Origin: CAZDAW01 sp964503685
GTDB taxonomy: Bacteria > Chloroflexota > Anaerolineae > Anaerolineales > Anaerolineaceae
Reading direction: 5' to 3'
Assembly (NCBI GenBank): GCA_964503685.1
Contig: CAZDAW010000002.1
Span: 1-64,000 of the forward strand
Length of the DNA stretch: 64,000 bases
The number at the start of each line of letters is the position of its first letter. The first letter of the stretch is position 1. Both the position numbers and the translations under genes were made by a program. The notes beneath the pieces are model-generated. The model made no database searches. It worked only from the letters and a program-made list of their open reading frames with translations, and had not been told where the DNA came from. Positions 24,336-32,639 of the stretch are shown one piece after another.

Positions 24336-25823
24336 ATGAATGATGTCATAAGCTTACAAATTAATTCACCCCCGGCTACTGCAGCAGTTATGACTGGAAC
24401 AGGTACAGCAGCTGCCGCTGATCAGACAACAGACGCCAAGACGGTGACTTTCGATTCTGTACTGGCCGAGGTGCAGCAGGAACAAGACCTGAACAGTGCT
24501 ACAGATGAGATGCTTGCGCAAGCAGCTTTAGCAGCCTCACAAGTGCTCAACCAGAATTTGATTTCTGTTGCGCCAGTTGAGATTGAAACCACCGATGTAG
24601 ATGTTTCTGGGGAAGAAGCTGTCAGCGCCGTTGTTAGTGGCATTTCTGACAGTGAAGCCAATACTGTTCAACTTGTATCAGGCGCTGATCAAATAACCAC
24701 CGCAGCCTCTGCGGCTACCATACAAAACCAGCAGGGGCAAGCTGTTGCTGAAACAGTCGAATTTGACGCCGCTGCAATCGAGGCGCAGGCTGCATCCGGG
24801 GCTGAAGCAGCAGCTTTACCCATCACAGTTATTTATGATGGGGTCGTTCTGGGAACCACCAATTCGCCAATCGTCATTGATCCAGAAACCAAAACACTGG
24901 TTGGCGCGAACATGGTAACAGACGAACCGGTTGTTACCGAAGCGAATAGCGCTGGCAAAGCCGTTAACAGTGAAGTAAACTCCCCGACAACCGATCAGGC
25001 TCAAGTCGATAGCAGCGCTGACGAGGTTACTGCCACTGCAGCTGAATTAGCCAATCTTGCCAAGGCGAATCTTGAGACTCTTCTTACCAAGGCGGCAAAT
25101 TTGGCGAGCGACTCCGATGATGACACTTCACTGGCTCAAACGATCTCAGATATGACCGAAAACGTTGAGGCGGCTCTTTCACAGGCAAGCATGACTGCCA
25201 AAAAAGCCGCTGAAAGTTCTGCATCGGGTGAAATAGAGAAACAGACTTCCAACAGCGAATCGAAGCCGGATGCGAAGGCAGTCAGTAACACGACAAAGGC
25301 ACAGGCAGATACGCTGGCTCAAGCAGTGGTAACAGAGAGTGCGAAAACCGTTTCAACCAGTACTCACGCAACTGATCCAGTCAGTGCAACGAGGACTCAG
25401 GAAGCAGAATGGGTGAACCAGGTCGTAGGTAATGTTCAGACGATGTCTAAAAATGGACAGACAACCATGCGATTGCAGTTATACCCTGAAGATCTCGGAA
25501 GGATTGATTTACACTTAACTTCGAGTTCAGATGGCTTACAGATCACGATAAACGCTGATCAGGTGTCAACCGGCCGTTTGATCGAGACAAAGCTCGATAC
25601 ACTTCGCCAGACGCTGACCGACGCAGGTTTGCAGGTGTTGAATCTTTCTGTCGGCCAGAGTTCGGTGCAAGATCAATCCAATCAGACTTCCCAATGGCAG
25701 CAGTCCACTTCTTTTACCCATCCAACTCGCTATGGATCAGGAGCAATAATTGAGGATGAATCACTGCTGAGCGAATCGGTTCAATTGAATTTGATCTCGA
25801 GCAGCCTGGATTATCGGGTATAG
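24336..25823 (+). CDS. fliK: Flagellar hook-length control protein FliK
   Basis: 495 aa. FliK measures the hook and switches export specificity through FlhB. A long low-complexity Ala/Ser/Thr/Glu region (about 1-355) is followed by the conserved C-terminal domain (about 360-450) with MRLQLYPEDLGRIDLHLTSS, the LxPxxLGxVxV-type motif, and a Gln/Ser tail. AGAGG precedes the start. Upstream of flgD and flgE as in many species. A second FliK-like gene lies after flgE. Confidence 0.9.
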   Translation: MNDVISLQINSPPATAAVMTGTGTAAAADQTTDAKTVTFDSVLAEVQQEQDLNSATDEMLAQAALAASQVLNQNLISVAPVEIETTDVDVSGEEAVSAVVSGISDSEANTVQLVSGADQITTAASAATIQNQQGQAVAETVEFDAAAIEAQAASGAEAAALPITVIYDGVVLGTTNSPIVIDPETKTLVGANMVTDEPVVTEANSAGKAVNSEVNSPTTDQAQVDSSADEVTATAAELANLAKANLETLLTKAANLASDSDDDTSLAQTISDMTENVEAALSQASMTAKKAAESSASGEIEKQTSNSESKPDAKAVSNTTKAQADTLAQAVVTESAKTVSTSTHATDPVSATRTQEAEWVNQVVGNVQTMSKNGQTTMRLQLYPEDLGRIDLHLTSSSDGLQITINADQVSTGRLIETKLDTLRQTLTDAGLQVLNLSVGQSSVQDQSNQTSQWQQSTSFTHPTRYGSGAIIEDESLLSESVQLNLISSSLDYRV

Positions 25824-25845
25824 ATGATATATAAAGGAGGACTTT

Positions 25846-26295
25846 ATGAGTGACATGGAGACAAAAATCAATGAAATAAATGCCAGCCTTGGTTATAGCA
25901 ATACGTCAAGCAAGGTAAAAAGCTCCACCGGCAGCGGAATGGCTGATATGGGGGGGCAGGAGTTTTTGCAATTGATGCTTGCTCAATTACAGAACCAGAA
26001 CCCGCTGGAGCCAATGAAAGATAGCGAGATGCTTTCACAATTTGCAAGTCTGAATACGGTGCAAGAACTCAAAGAATTAAATGAATTGTTTGAGGACTTT
26101 ACATCGGCTTTCAATTCTTCTCTTCAACTGATGAATTCAGTGTCATTGATCGGAAAAACTGTGGATTACGTTGATGGCGAGGACACCAAAAAAGGCGTGG
26201 TTACTACAGTTTCGTTTGATGATGGCGTTCCCACCCTTTGGGTTGGCGATAAATCGGTTGAGTTTGGGAGCGTCATTGCAGTTTCAGGAGGCTAG
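25846..26295 (+). CDS. flgD: Hook scaffolding protein FlgD
   Basis: The hook cap. 149 aa: the conserved N-terminal part QEFLQLMLAQLQNQNPLEPM with SEMLSQFASLNTVQEL, and a short C-terminal part (SLIGKTVDYVDGEDTKKGVV). It lacks the larger C-terminal Ig/tudor part of long FlgD proteins, as in other monoderms. AAAGGAGG precedes the ATG. Confidence 0.93.
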   Translation: MSDMETKINEINASLGYSNTSSKVKSSTGSGMADMGGQEFLQLMLAQLQNQNPLEPMKDSEMLSQFASLNTVQELKELNELFEDFTSAFNSSLQLMNSVSLIGKTVDYVDGEDTKKGVVTTVSFDDGVPTLWVGDKSVEFGSVIAVSGG

Positions 26296-26297
26296 TT

Positions 26298-26729
26298 ATG
26301 GCAGCAGATCCAATTCGAATTAATTCGAATCAGCTAGCAACGGCGCAAAGTACAAAACCTGCGTCAAATCAACCAATTAATGGCCCATCCAGCTTCGCCG
26401 ATGCTCTGGCAAATGCACAGGGTTTGAAATTCTCCAACCACGCTCAAAAACGCCTGCAGTCACGGAATATCTCTTTGACTGACGAGGGCATAGCCCGTTT
26501 GACGGGCGCTGTCGAAAAGGCGCAGCAACGCGGCGGACGAGAATCGCTGGTGCTGATGGATGATATGGCATTTATTGTCAACGTAAAGGACCGAATGGTC
26601 GTGACGGCGTTGGATTCAGAAGCGCGTGGGCAAGGCGTTTTTACACAAATTGATAGCGTCGTGTTCGCCGATCCCACCCAATCGAATCAAACGACAAATA
26701 ATGAACAAAGTACAAATAATGAAATTTAA
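26298..26729 (+). CDS. Flagellar operon protein, TIGR02530 type
   Basis: 143 aa. The core (about 40-115) reads FSNHAQKRLQSRNISLTDEG, RLTGAVEKAQQRGGRESLVL and AFIVNVKDRMVVTAL, the pattern of the small flagellar protein family between flgD and flgE in Firmicutes (TIGR02530). Its function is not established. It starts two bases after flgD with CAGGAGG. A small hairpin in the following 66-base gap precedes flgE. Confidence 0.82.
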   Translation: MAADPIRINSNQLATAQSTKPASNQPINGPSSFADALANAQGLKFSNHAQKRLQSRNISLTDEGIARLTGAVEKAQQRGGRESLVLMDDMAFIVNVKDRMVVTALDSEARGQGVFTQIDSVVFADPTQSNQTTNNEQSTNNEI

Positions 26730-26795
26730 ATGATTTCACCAAAACAGGCTGGCCCTCTCGGAGGAGGCCTGGATTAAATCTTCTGGAGGCATAAA

Positions 26796-28067
26796 ATGTT
26801 ACGCTCAATGTTTACTGCTATTAGTGCATTGTCAATTCACCAGGACTACATGGATGTTGTTGCAAACAACCTGGCGAATGCAAATACCACGGCTTATAAA
26901 GCCAGCCGGGTATTGTTTCAAGATCAATTTTCTGAACTGGTTCAGGCTGGTACGGCGCCGACCGGTGATCGGGGTGGTTTAAACCCAACGCAAATCGGTT
27001 TGGGTGCACGTTTGGGTACCGTCTCAACAGTTTTTACTCAGGGTATGCTTAACGCAACCGGCCAGAACACTGATATGGCCCTTGAAGGCGAAGGCTTTTT
27101 CATATACACCGACGGCGCTTCACAGTTTTACTCCCGTGATGGCGCAATCGAAATGGACTCGGCGGGTTATCTGGTTAATGGCGCGACGGGCTACCGGATT
27201 CTGGGTTGGAATACCAGTGGTTCTCCAAGCACCACACCTGTTGATACCGGCAAACCGATTAGCGACCTGCATATCCCGATTGGAAATTCATTGGCCAGAG
27301 CAACCAGTAATATTTCTTTCACCGGGAATCTGTACTCTTTAGCTGAGACATCCGGTTCGCCATCTTATCAGGTTACAGCAGGGGCGTATGACTCGCTGGG
27401 CGAGCTTCATACATTCACAATTACCTTTACGCAACAGGGTGCGCCTAACTCAAATACATGGGATTGGGCTGTCAGCGGTACCCCTAACCCTGGGGATGTA
27501 GGCACATTTGATGGAACTGGGTCAATTCAGTTCGATGCCAACGGGCAATATATTATAGGATCTTATACGGTGACGACCCCGATCAGTATTCCGACCAGTC
27601 CTGGAGCAACAACTGCAACTCCTCCTCTTCAATTTGATATGGAAGAATTGACGATGCTCTCGTCGAGTAATACGGTGGCTTCAACTTATCAGGATGGTCT
27701 TGCTGCAGGAAGTGTATCAGGTTTCTACATCCTGCAGAATTCCGGAGAAATTTTTGCTTACTATTCCAACGGCTTAAAAGAGAGAGTCGGGCAAATTGCA
27801 TTGGCCAAATACTCCAATCCAGCAGGACTTGAAAGGGTTGGCCAAAACCTGTTCCAGAAAGGTTTGAACTCCGGAGAACCAGCAATTGGCGTGGCTGAGA
27901 CAGGTGGTAGAGGTTTTATTGCCCCGGGTTATTTGGAAGGTTCCAATGTTGACCTGGGTACGGAATTCACAAACATGATCCTGGCGGAACGTGGTTTCCA
28001 GGCATCTTCACGGGTGATCACTGCTTCAGATGAGATGCTTCAGGAGTTGGTGAATTTGAGACGGTAA
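26796..28067 (+). CDS. flgE: Flagellar hook protein FlgE
   Basis: 423 aa. N-terminal rod/hook motif AISALSIHQDYMDVVANNLA (about 8-27), central hook domain with ALEGEGFFIYTDGASQFYSR, SYQVTAGAYDSLGELHTFTI, and C-terminal FIAPGYLEGSNVDLGTEFTN with RGFQASSRVITASDEMLQEL. Length fits the family. CTGGAGG precedes the start. Followed by a large hairpin at 28101-28159. Confidence 0.95.
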   Translation: MLRSMFTAISALSIHQDYMDVVANNLANANTTAYKASRVLFQDQFSELVQAGTAPTGDRGGLNPTQIGLGARLGTVSTVFTQGMLNATGQNTDMALEGEGFFIYTDGASQFYSRDGAIEMDSAGYLVNGATGYRILGWNTSGSPSTTPVDTGKPISDLHIPIGNSLARATSNISFTGNLYSLAETSGSPSYQVTAGAYDSLGELHTFTITFTQQGAPNSNTWDWAVSGTPNPGDVGTFDGTGSIQFDANGQYIIGSYTVTTPISIPTSPGATTATPPLQFDMEELTMLSSSNTVASTYQDGLAAGSVSGFYILQNSGEIFAYYSNGLKERVGQIALAKYSNPAGLERVGQNLFQKGLNSGEPAIGVAETGGRGFIAPGYLEGSNVDLGTEFTNMILAERGFQASSRVITASDEMLQELVNLRR

Positions 28068-28100
28068 TAAACTAAATACAGGCAAGCAGGATGATTTTAG

Positions 28101-28159
28101 AAAAAGTGGGTTGCGCCGATAATATATATATAGAATATTGGGTGCACAACCCACTTTTT
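28101..28159 (+). terminator. Long inverted repeat between flgE and the second fliK-like gene
   Basis: AAAAAGTGGGTTG (28101-28113) pairs perfectly with CAACCCACTTTTT (28147-28159); a second tier GCGCC/GGTGC extends the stem past a one-base bulge. The A-tract/T-tract form allows termination in either direction. GCCGATAA, a perfect sigma-28 -10 element, lies in the loop-side arm at 28115-28122, but the -35 region (TTTAGAAA) is poor. Confidence 0.6.
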
Positions 28160-28170
28160 GGTATGATGAA

Positions 28171-29778
28171 ATGAGTGTTATCGGGCAGCCCCTACCCATT
28201 ACGGTTGTTCAACAGCCGGAAGAAACCCAGCTTGCTTTTCGCCTTAATCAAAGGATTACGGCAGAGATACTTCAGGTTGCAAGCGATCACGTTGCGTTAT
28301 CAATTCAGGGGGTAAGGGTTGTTGCAAAATTAACCTCCCCAGATCAATACGCAGCGCTGGCAGATTATCATACGGCGCGGTTTGTTGTACGTGATTTATC
28401 GAATAAGACTTTAACGCTACAACTGCTCAATCAAAACGGACAACCGGCCAACCCGATTTCACCCAACACCCCCGAGCTGGTATCAAATTTATTGAAGATG
28501 GCCGAATTGCCGGTCAATGCAACGACTACCCGAATAGCCCGCGCCCTGTTCAACAATAATATCCCAATAACCCCTGAAAACGTAGAAGAACTCTATAAAG
28601 CGCTGGTGAACTGGCAATTGACTTCTTATCCAGAATCCAAACCCGCACAACTGGCATCTCAGACAGGATTGGCAAACACTCAATTGGAAGCAGAAGCATT
28701 GGCGGCGCAACTGGCAACTGACGATGCAGCAACGCAACCACAGCAGACAACCACCGGTCAAACGACCGGGCTTCAAGCCGGGAATGAAGCTCAAGCTCAA
28801 AGATTGAATGATCTCAAAGCTGCATTGCAAAATTCCGGTCAGATATTGTGGGGAGAGTATGAAGCTCAGACGGCAGCATCGCTTAAAGCTGGCGGGCTGC
28901 CTCTGACTGGCGGAACGTTAGCCCTGGCATTGACCGATACTCCTCAACTGGAAAAAGAAATAACCCGGCTTCATACACAATTGCAGTCATTGTTAACTCA
29001 GCCAAAACTTTCGCCGCGCATGATGGAGTTGGTAAAAAATGCGCTCAACGTGCTTTCGAACCTGGAGACCAAATGGGATGCACCGCCAAGTACCATCCAG
29101 GAAAATTTAAAACAGGCTGTTTCAATTTTAGGACGTTCTGTGGAAGCAGATATCGCCAAACTTAACGAACGGGGAATAACAACACTTTCGGCTTCTCAGC
29201 CCGAGCAAAATCTATTGGGATTGGCTCAATTAAGACAGGAATTAGCCCAAGTCGATCCGCGTCATCCGCTTGTGCAGGATATTGACCGGTTTCTGGATAG
29301 TATGCGGGCAATTCAATTTTCGAATACTGAACCGAGTGTTATACCGGCAAAAGGCCAGTGGCTGAGTCTGGATTTGCCGCTGCAGGTTTCTTTACCTGCC
29401 AATCTCCAGACAAATCAGCAACGAACTGAACTTCATACAGCCCGTTTACGAATCGATTATCCTTCTGACGGGAAAACCCGCAAAATTGACCCTTCGTATA
29501 CGTCTATTGTGATCGAATTGGAACTTGATCCTGGTGAAATTCTTGAAGTGAATTTGTCTATGGTCCATAGACAGATTGGGGCGCGTATTACCGCTTCGAC
29601 CAAACAATTACGCGATCTGGCTGATATTGAAATACCCGGCTTACAGGAAGGCCTGGAAAAATTAGGCTATGTCGTTCAAAGCGCTGTATGTGAAGTCGGT
29701 GGTAACACTGATGAGGCAAAAACAAATAATACGGCAGGTATATCGCTTGCGCAAACCAGTATTAATATGGCAGTTTGA
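28171..29778 (+). CDS. Second FliK-like protein (YlqG-like)
   Basis: 535 aa. The N-terminal part (about 1-130) is mixed alpha/beta, then a Gln/Ala/Thr-rich linker (about 165-215), a helical region, and a C-terminal domain (about 400-515) with LDLPLQVSLPANLQ, IVIELELDPGEILEVNL and IEIPGLQEGLEKLGYVV resembling the FliK C-terminal (Flg_hook) domain. It is followed by an FlhB-C-like gene, the same pair as ylqG-ylqH of Bacillus. The ATG at 28171 is preferred; the longer frame needs a TTG inside the hairpin. The role is unproven. Confidence 0.62.
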   Translation: MSVIGQPLPITVVQQPEETQLAFRLNQRITAEILQVASDHVALSIQGVRVVAKLTSPDQYAALADYHTARFVVRDLSNKTLTLQLLNQNGQPANPISPNTPELVSNLLKMAELPVNATTTRIARALFNNNIPITPENVEELYKALVNWQLTSYPESKPAQLASQTGLANTQLEAEALAAQLATDDAATQPQQTTTGQTTGLQAGNEAQAQRLNDLKAALQNSGQILWGEYEAQTAASLKAGGLPLTGGTLALALTDTPQLEKEITRLHTQLQSLLTQPKLSPRMMELVKNALNVLSNLETKWDAPPSTIQENLKQAVSILGRSVEADIAKLNERGITTLSASQPEQNLLGLAQLRQELAQVDPRHPLVQDIDRFLDSMRAIQFSNTEPSVIPAKGQWLSLDLPLQVSLPANLQTNQQRTELHTARLRIDYPSDGKTRKIDPSYTSIVIELELDPGEILEVNLSMVHRQIGARITASTKQLRDLADIEIPGLQEGLEKLGYVVQSAVCEVGGNTDEAKTNNTAGISLAQTSINMAV

Positions 29779-29780
29779 TC

Positions 29781-30095
29781 ATGTACATAAAAAAGAAGCG
29801 CCCAGATTTTAAAGATGAAATTCCTAACCCGCAGCAGGCAGTGGCGTTAGGTTATAATCCATCCAAAGATTCTGCACCACGTGTGCTAGCAACCGGAGAT
29901 GGCCTGGTTGCCGAGAAGATTATTGCTATTGCAAAAGAAAATAAAATTCCTATTCGAGAGGACCCGGTATTGGTAGCTGCATTGGCCAGTATAGACCTGG
30001 ATGAGACAATTCCTCCGGAATTATATGCGGTTGTGGCAGAAGTACTGGCTTTTGTGTACCGGGTCAGACAGAAACAAACGCAGAAATTGACTTGA
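29781..30095 (+). CDS. fhlB: FlhB C-terminal-like protein (FhlB/YlqH)
   Basis: 104 aa, soluble, matching only the cytoplasmic C-terminal part of FlhB: AVALGYNPSKDSAPRVLATG, VAEKIIAIAKENKIPIREDP and ETIPPELYAVVAEVLAFVYR. Compare FlhB in this window, which ends with the same I-P-P-E-L-Y-x-x-x-A-E-V-L-A. The autocleavage NPTH motif is absent; NPSK stands nearby. FhlB can partly replace the FlhB C-terminal domain in other bacteria. Start at the ATG three bases after the fliK-like stop. Confidence 0.85.
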   Translation: MYIKKKRPDFKDEIPNPQQAVALGYNPSKDSAPRVLATGDGLVAEKIIAIAKENKIPIREDPVLVAALASIDLDETIPPELYAVVAEVLAFVYRVRQKQTQKLT

Positions 30096-30109
30096 TAGAG
30101 GTTTACACT

Positions 30110-30436
30110 ATGGAAACGAATACAACACAGCAGGTAGAAAGACGATCATGTTTTCGAGTGGCCTATTCGCAAAAACGAAGCCCGACCGTCTATATTAATG
30201 GTTTTGCCTACCCCGTCGTTGATTTGAGCGAGAAGGGTGTAAAAATCCTTAATACTAATAGAAGGCGGATGCCGGAAGATATTTTCAAGTTCAAGATGTC
30301 GTTTTTGGATGGTGAAACGCTGGATTTGGTCGGCAAATTACAGAGAATTAGCTCCAATCAAATTGTGCTCGCAATTCTACGCGGCATACCGTACCAAAGA
30401 ATCTTGAAGGAACAAACCCAGCGGCGTATAAATTAG
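30110..30436 (+). CDS. PilZ-domain protein
   Basis: 108 aa. The start of a PilZ domain is seen as ERRSCFRVAY (the RxxxR signature) and VVDLSEKGVKIL ([D/N]xSxxG), so the protein probably binds cyclic di-GMP. The rest is a single beta-barrel with no partner domain. Placed at the end of the flagellar + strand operon, it may link c-di-GMP to motility as YcgR-type proteins do, although it is shorter and lacks a YcgR-N domain. Start at ATG 30110. Confidence 0.75.
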   Translation: METNTTQQVERRSCFRVAYSQKRSPTVYINGFAYPVVDLSEKGVKILNTNRRRMPEDIFKFKMSFLDGETLDLVGKLQRISSNQIVLAILRGIPYQRILKEQTQRRIN

Positions 30437-30511
30437 GCGCATCGGCTGTTATAATAAGGGGGCTTCCTTCATTAATAATAGATGATAAGTGGTCTTTCTT
30501 AATGTATTAAC

Positions 30512-30545
30512 AAAAAAATGACCAGTTGATACTGGCTATTTTTTT
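30512..30545. terminator. Bidirectional terminator between the PilZ gene and csrA
   Basis: AAAAAAAT-ga-CCAGT / ACTGG-ct-ATTTTTTT with a four-base loop. T-runs on both sides fit termination of the two convergent operons. It overlaps the csrA stop codon (30536-30538). Confidence 0.88.
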
Positions 30546-30853
30546 GTTCTTTTATCCTGCTGCTCTTTTTCCACAGTTGGAGGATTGGTTTCTTGTGGTT
30601 TCTCTTCTTTAATATCTTCTGCAAGAAATTTACGAAGGCCCTGAAATGTTTCAGGTTCGGGTTGAACCGCAAGCCGAGCAGCAATCAGGTTTTGCTCTAA
30701 GACGGCCTGGCTGAGTTCCTGGCGTAAGATAGTCACTTCCTTGGGGGCATTAATTCCAATTTTTACTTTATCGCCATCAACCGCCAGTACGGTTACGATA
30801 ATATTGTCGTCAATGATCAGACTTTCTTTTACTCGGCGTGTTAATACTAGCAC
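30536..30853 (-). CDS. csrA: Carbon storage regulator CsrA
   Basis: Homodimeric RNA-binding protein that blocks ribosome access at GGA-containing hairpins. 105 aa: the canonical core is residues 1-60 (MLVLTRRVKESLIIDDNIIV, KVKIGINAPKEVTILRQEL), followed by an unusual 40-residue charged tail rich in Lys, Glu and Gln. Such an extension is beyond the usual 60-75 aa. Its likely target is the flagellin leader (12977-13027) and its antagonist is the adjacent FliW (three-base gap). Last gene of the flgM operon. Confidence 0.94.
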   Translation of the reverse strand: MLVLTRRVKESLIIDDNIIVTVLAVDGDKVKIGINAPKEVTILRQELSQAVLEQNLIAARLAVQPEPETFQGLRKFLAEDIKEEKPQETNPPTVEKEQQDKRTKK

Positions 30854-30856
30854 TTT

Positions 30857-31663
30857 TTATCCCTCGATGGTAAATTCAACGTTTTGGAGTACGTGGTTGG
30901 CATCATAACCTGATTGTGTAAGGATAACCTGTTTTGCTTTTCCATTTTTGGGGTTGTAGGCAATTGGCCCCAACATATTTGCCGTCACATCGAATGGTTC
31001 GTTTCTGACATTAAGGATTACAAGCCATTTCAAGCCCAACATATCGCGCGCTTCAAGTTGTTTCAGGTCTTCTTTATCGAGACGGGGCTTGTAATCGGGG
31101 TTTATGATCCAGGGATCTACAACCGGAAAAGTGATTTTGGGCATATCCTGGCAAGCGAGAATCTTAACAGGGCGAAGTTCATCAACAATATTCAAGGTGT
31201 ATTTTTCCCAATCCGGGAGGCCTTCCAATCCATTAGTAAAAGTGAGTGAGATTGTCTGGAGGGTAAGGGGTTGCTTTGCCTGGTATGGGCTTTGGGTCTG
31301 GATAACTTGTTTACCCAACCCTTTGGCTGGGTTGATCACCAGTGGACCCAGAAGATTGGCGGTGATGGAGAAAGGGTCCGTTTCAACAGTGATGATAGCA
31401 AATGGCGTTACATCTCTGCTGGAATTCGCTTTTATATCGGCGAGGTCCTCTTTTGTTAAATTGAGCTGGTAATTCGGAAACCATGTGTGAGGATCTGCAA
31501 CAATGAGAGATACCTTAGGTTCTTCAACTGATCGAAACAAAAAAATTGGCTTTGTTTCCTTTTTTTGTTCGACGCTAAAGTGTTGCCATTCCGGGTATCC
31601 TTCCAGGCCAAAAGGAAAATACAAGTCTTTAAAAGCCAATCCGCGAGAAGAAGTATTATTCAT
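30857..31663 (-). CDS. fliW: Tandem-domain flagellar assembly factor FliW
   Basis: FliW binds either flagellin or CsrA; when flagellin is exported FliW is freed and relieves CsrA repression. Here the protein is 268 aa, about twice the usual 130-155, and has two FliW domains. Domain 1 (about 8-130) has FPFGLEGYPEW and ITANLLGPLVINPAKGLGKQ; domain 2 (about 138-268) has FTNGLEGLPDWEKYTL and VTANMLGPIAYNPKNGKAKQ. Both keep the core motif. GGGAGAG precedes the ATG. It lies between flgL and csrA. Confidence 0.9.
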   Translation of the reverse strand: MNNTSSRGLAFKDLYFPFGLEGYPEWQHFSVEQKKETKPIFLFRSVEEPKVSLIVADPHTWFPNYQLNLTKEDLADIKANSSRDVTPFAIITVETDPFSITANLLGPLVINPAKGLGKQVIQTQSPYQAKQPLTLQTISLTFTNGLEGLPDWEKYTLNIVDELRPVKILACQDMPKITFPVVDPWIINPDYKPRLDKEDLKQLEARDMLGLKWLVILNVRNEPFDVTANMLGPIAYNPKNGKAKQVILTQSGYDANHVLQNVEFTIEG

Positions 31664-31726
31664 AGCACTCTCCCGTTCAAACAGTAAGATTGGTGTTAAA
31701 CTTAAACTAAATTTATTATAGGGTAA

Positions 31727-32629
31727 TTAGTCGAGGTAGTCAAATAAATTGAGCGCCGATAATACCTGACTATTAACCTCTAATACAATTTGATAAGAGG
31801 TTTTCCAAAGCTGCAACTCAGAGATTGCCTCAGCCGCTTTGATATCTTCTCTCGTGGATAACAGGGCTTTGATTTGAGTCTGGGTCTTTTCAGTGCGGCT
31901 AATGATCGTTTGTAGATCTCGCTGGCGCGCGCCAGTGGTTGTTCTTGTCAGGATAAGATTATCAATGGCCGGTTGTAACTGTGTGTTAACCGCTGTTTGA
32001 AGAGCTGTTGTGTCATTTGTCTCTAACGCCAGACGGATGCTGTCAATAGCCTGAATTAATGGTGTGAAGGTTGCGTCGCCATTGATGTTGATGGTAATGT
32101 TATGCCCTGGACTGATTGTACGCACGATGTCACTGGTATCTCCATTGTATGTAACAGTTCCCAAAGCAGGCGGTGTCGCCGGGGGTGTATAAGTGAAAGG
32201 CACCGTATTGACCTGGAATCCGGAGAAAATATAATTTCCCAAATGATTCGTGTTGGCAATTTCAACAGCCTGCAAAATAATGGATTCCATTTCCTTACCA
32301 GTAATAGCTCGTTCATCTGCACCCTGGGTGTCTGATATGCTGCTTTGAGCAAGCGTCAATGCACGAGTGGCCAGTTCGGTAATATCTTTCATGGCCTTTT
32401 CAGTTGCAGACATCCAGTCGTTAGTTGTGTACATGGTGTTAAGGTATGCGTTTGACATATTTAATGAAGAACGAAGGCTCATTGATGTTACAGCGGTAGC
32501 TGGATCATCAGAAGCATACTCAATCTTTTTACCAGTAGCTATTTGCTGTTCAAGTTTATAAATAGCTTCCTGGTTGTCGTTGATATAACGCAAACTGTTT
32601 TCAACCATCATCCGATTAGTGATTCGCAT
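31727..32629 (-). CDS. flgL: Hook-filament junction protein FlgL
   Basis: HAP3. 300 aa, with the flagellin-like N-terminus MRITNRMMVENSLRYINDNQ, ASDDPATAVTSMSLRS and the C-terminal AAEAISELQLWKTSYQIVLE. Start at 32629 chosen for the AGAGGTG site; the longer frame runs back into flgK. Short compared with enteric FlgL, as in other monoderms. Confidence 0.93.
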   Translation of the reverse strand: MRITNRMMVENSLRYINDNQEAIYKLEQQIATGKKIEYASDDPATAVTSMSLRSSLNMSNAYLNTMYTTNDWMSATEKAMKDITELATRALTLAQSSISDTQGADERAITGKEMESIILQAVEIANTNHLGNYIFSGFQVNTVPFTYTPPATPPALGTVTYNGDTSDIVRTISPGHNITININGDATFTPLIQAIDSIRLALETNDTTALQTAVNTQLQPAIDNLILTRTTTGARQRDLQTIISRTEKTQTQIKALLSTREDIKAAEAISELQLWKTSYQIVLEVNSQVLSALNLFDYLD

Positions 32630-32639
32630 ACAACACCTC

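Noticed and set aside
31750..31765. GCCGATAA on the + strand near the flgL 3' end
   Set aside because: Inside the flgL coding region, antisense, with no -35 at the right distance.
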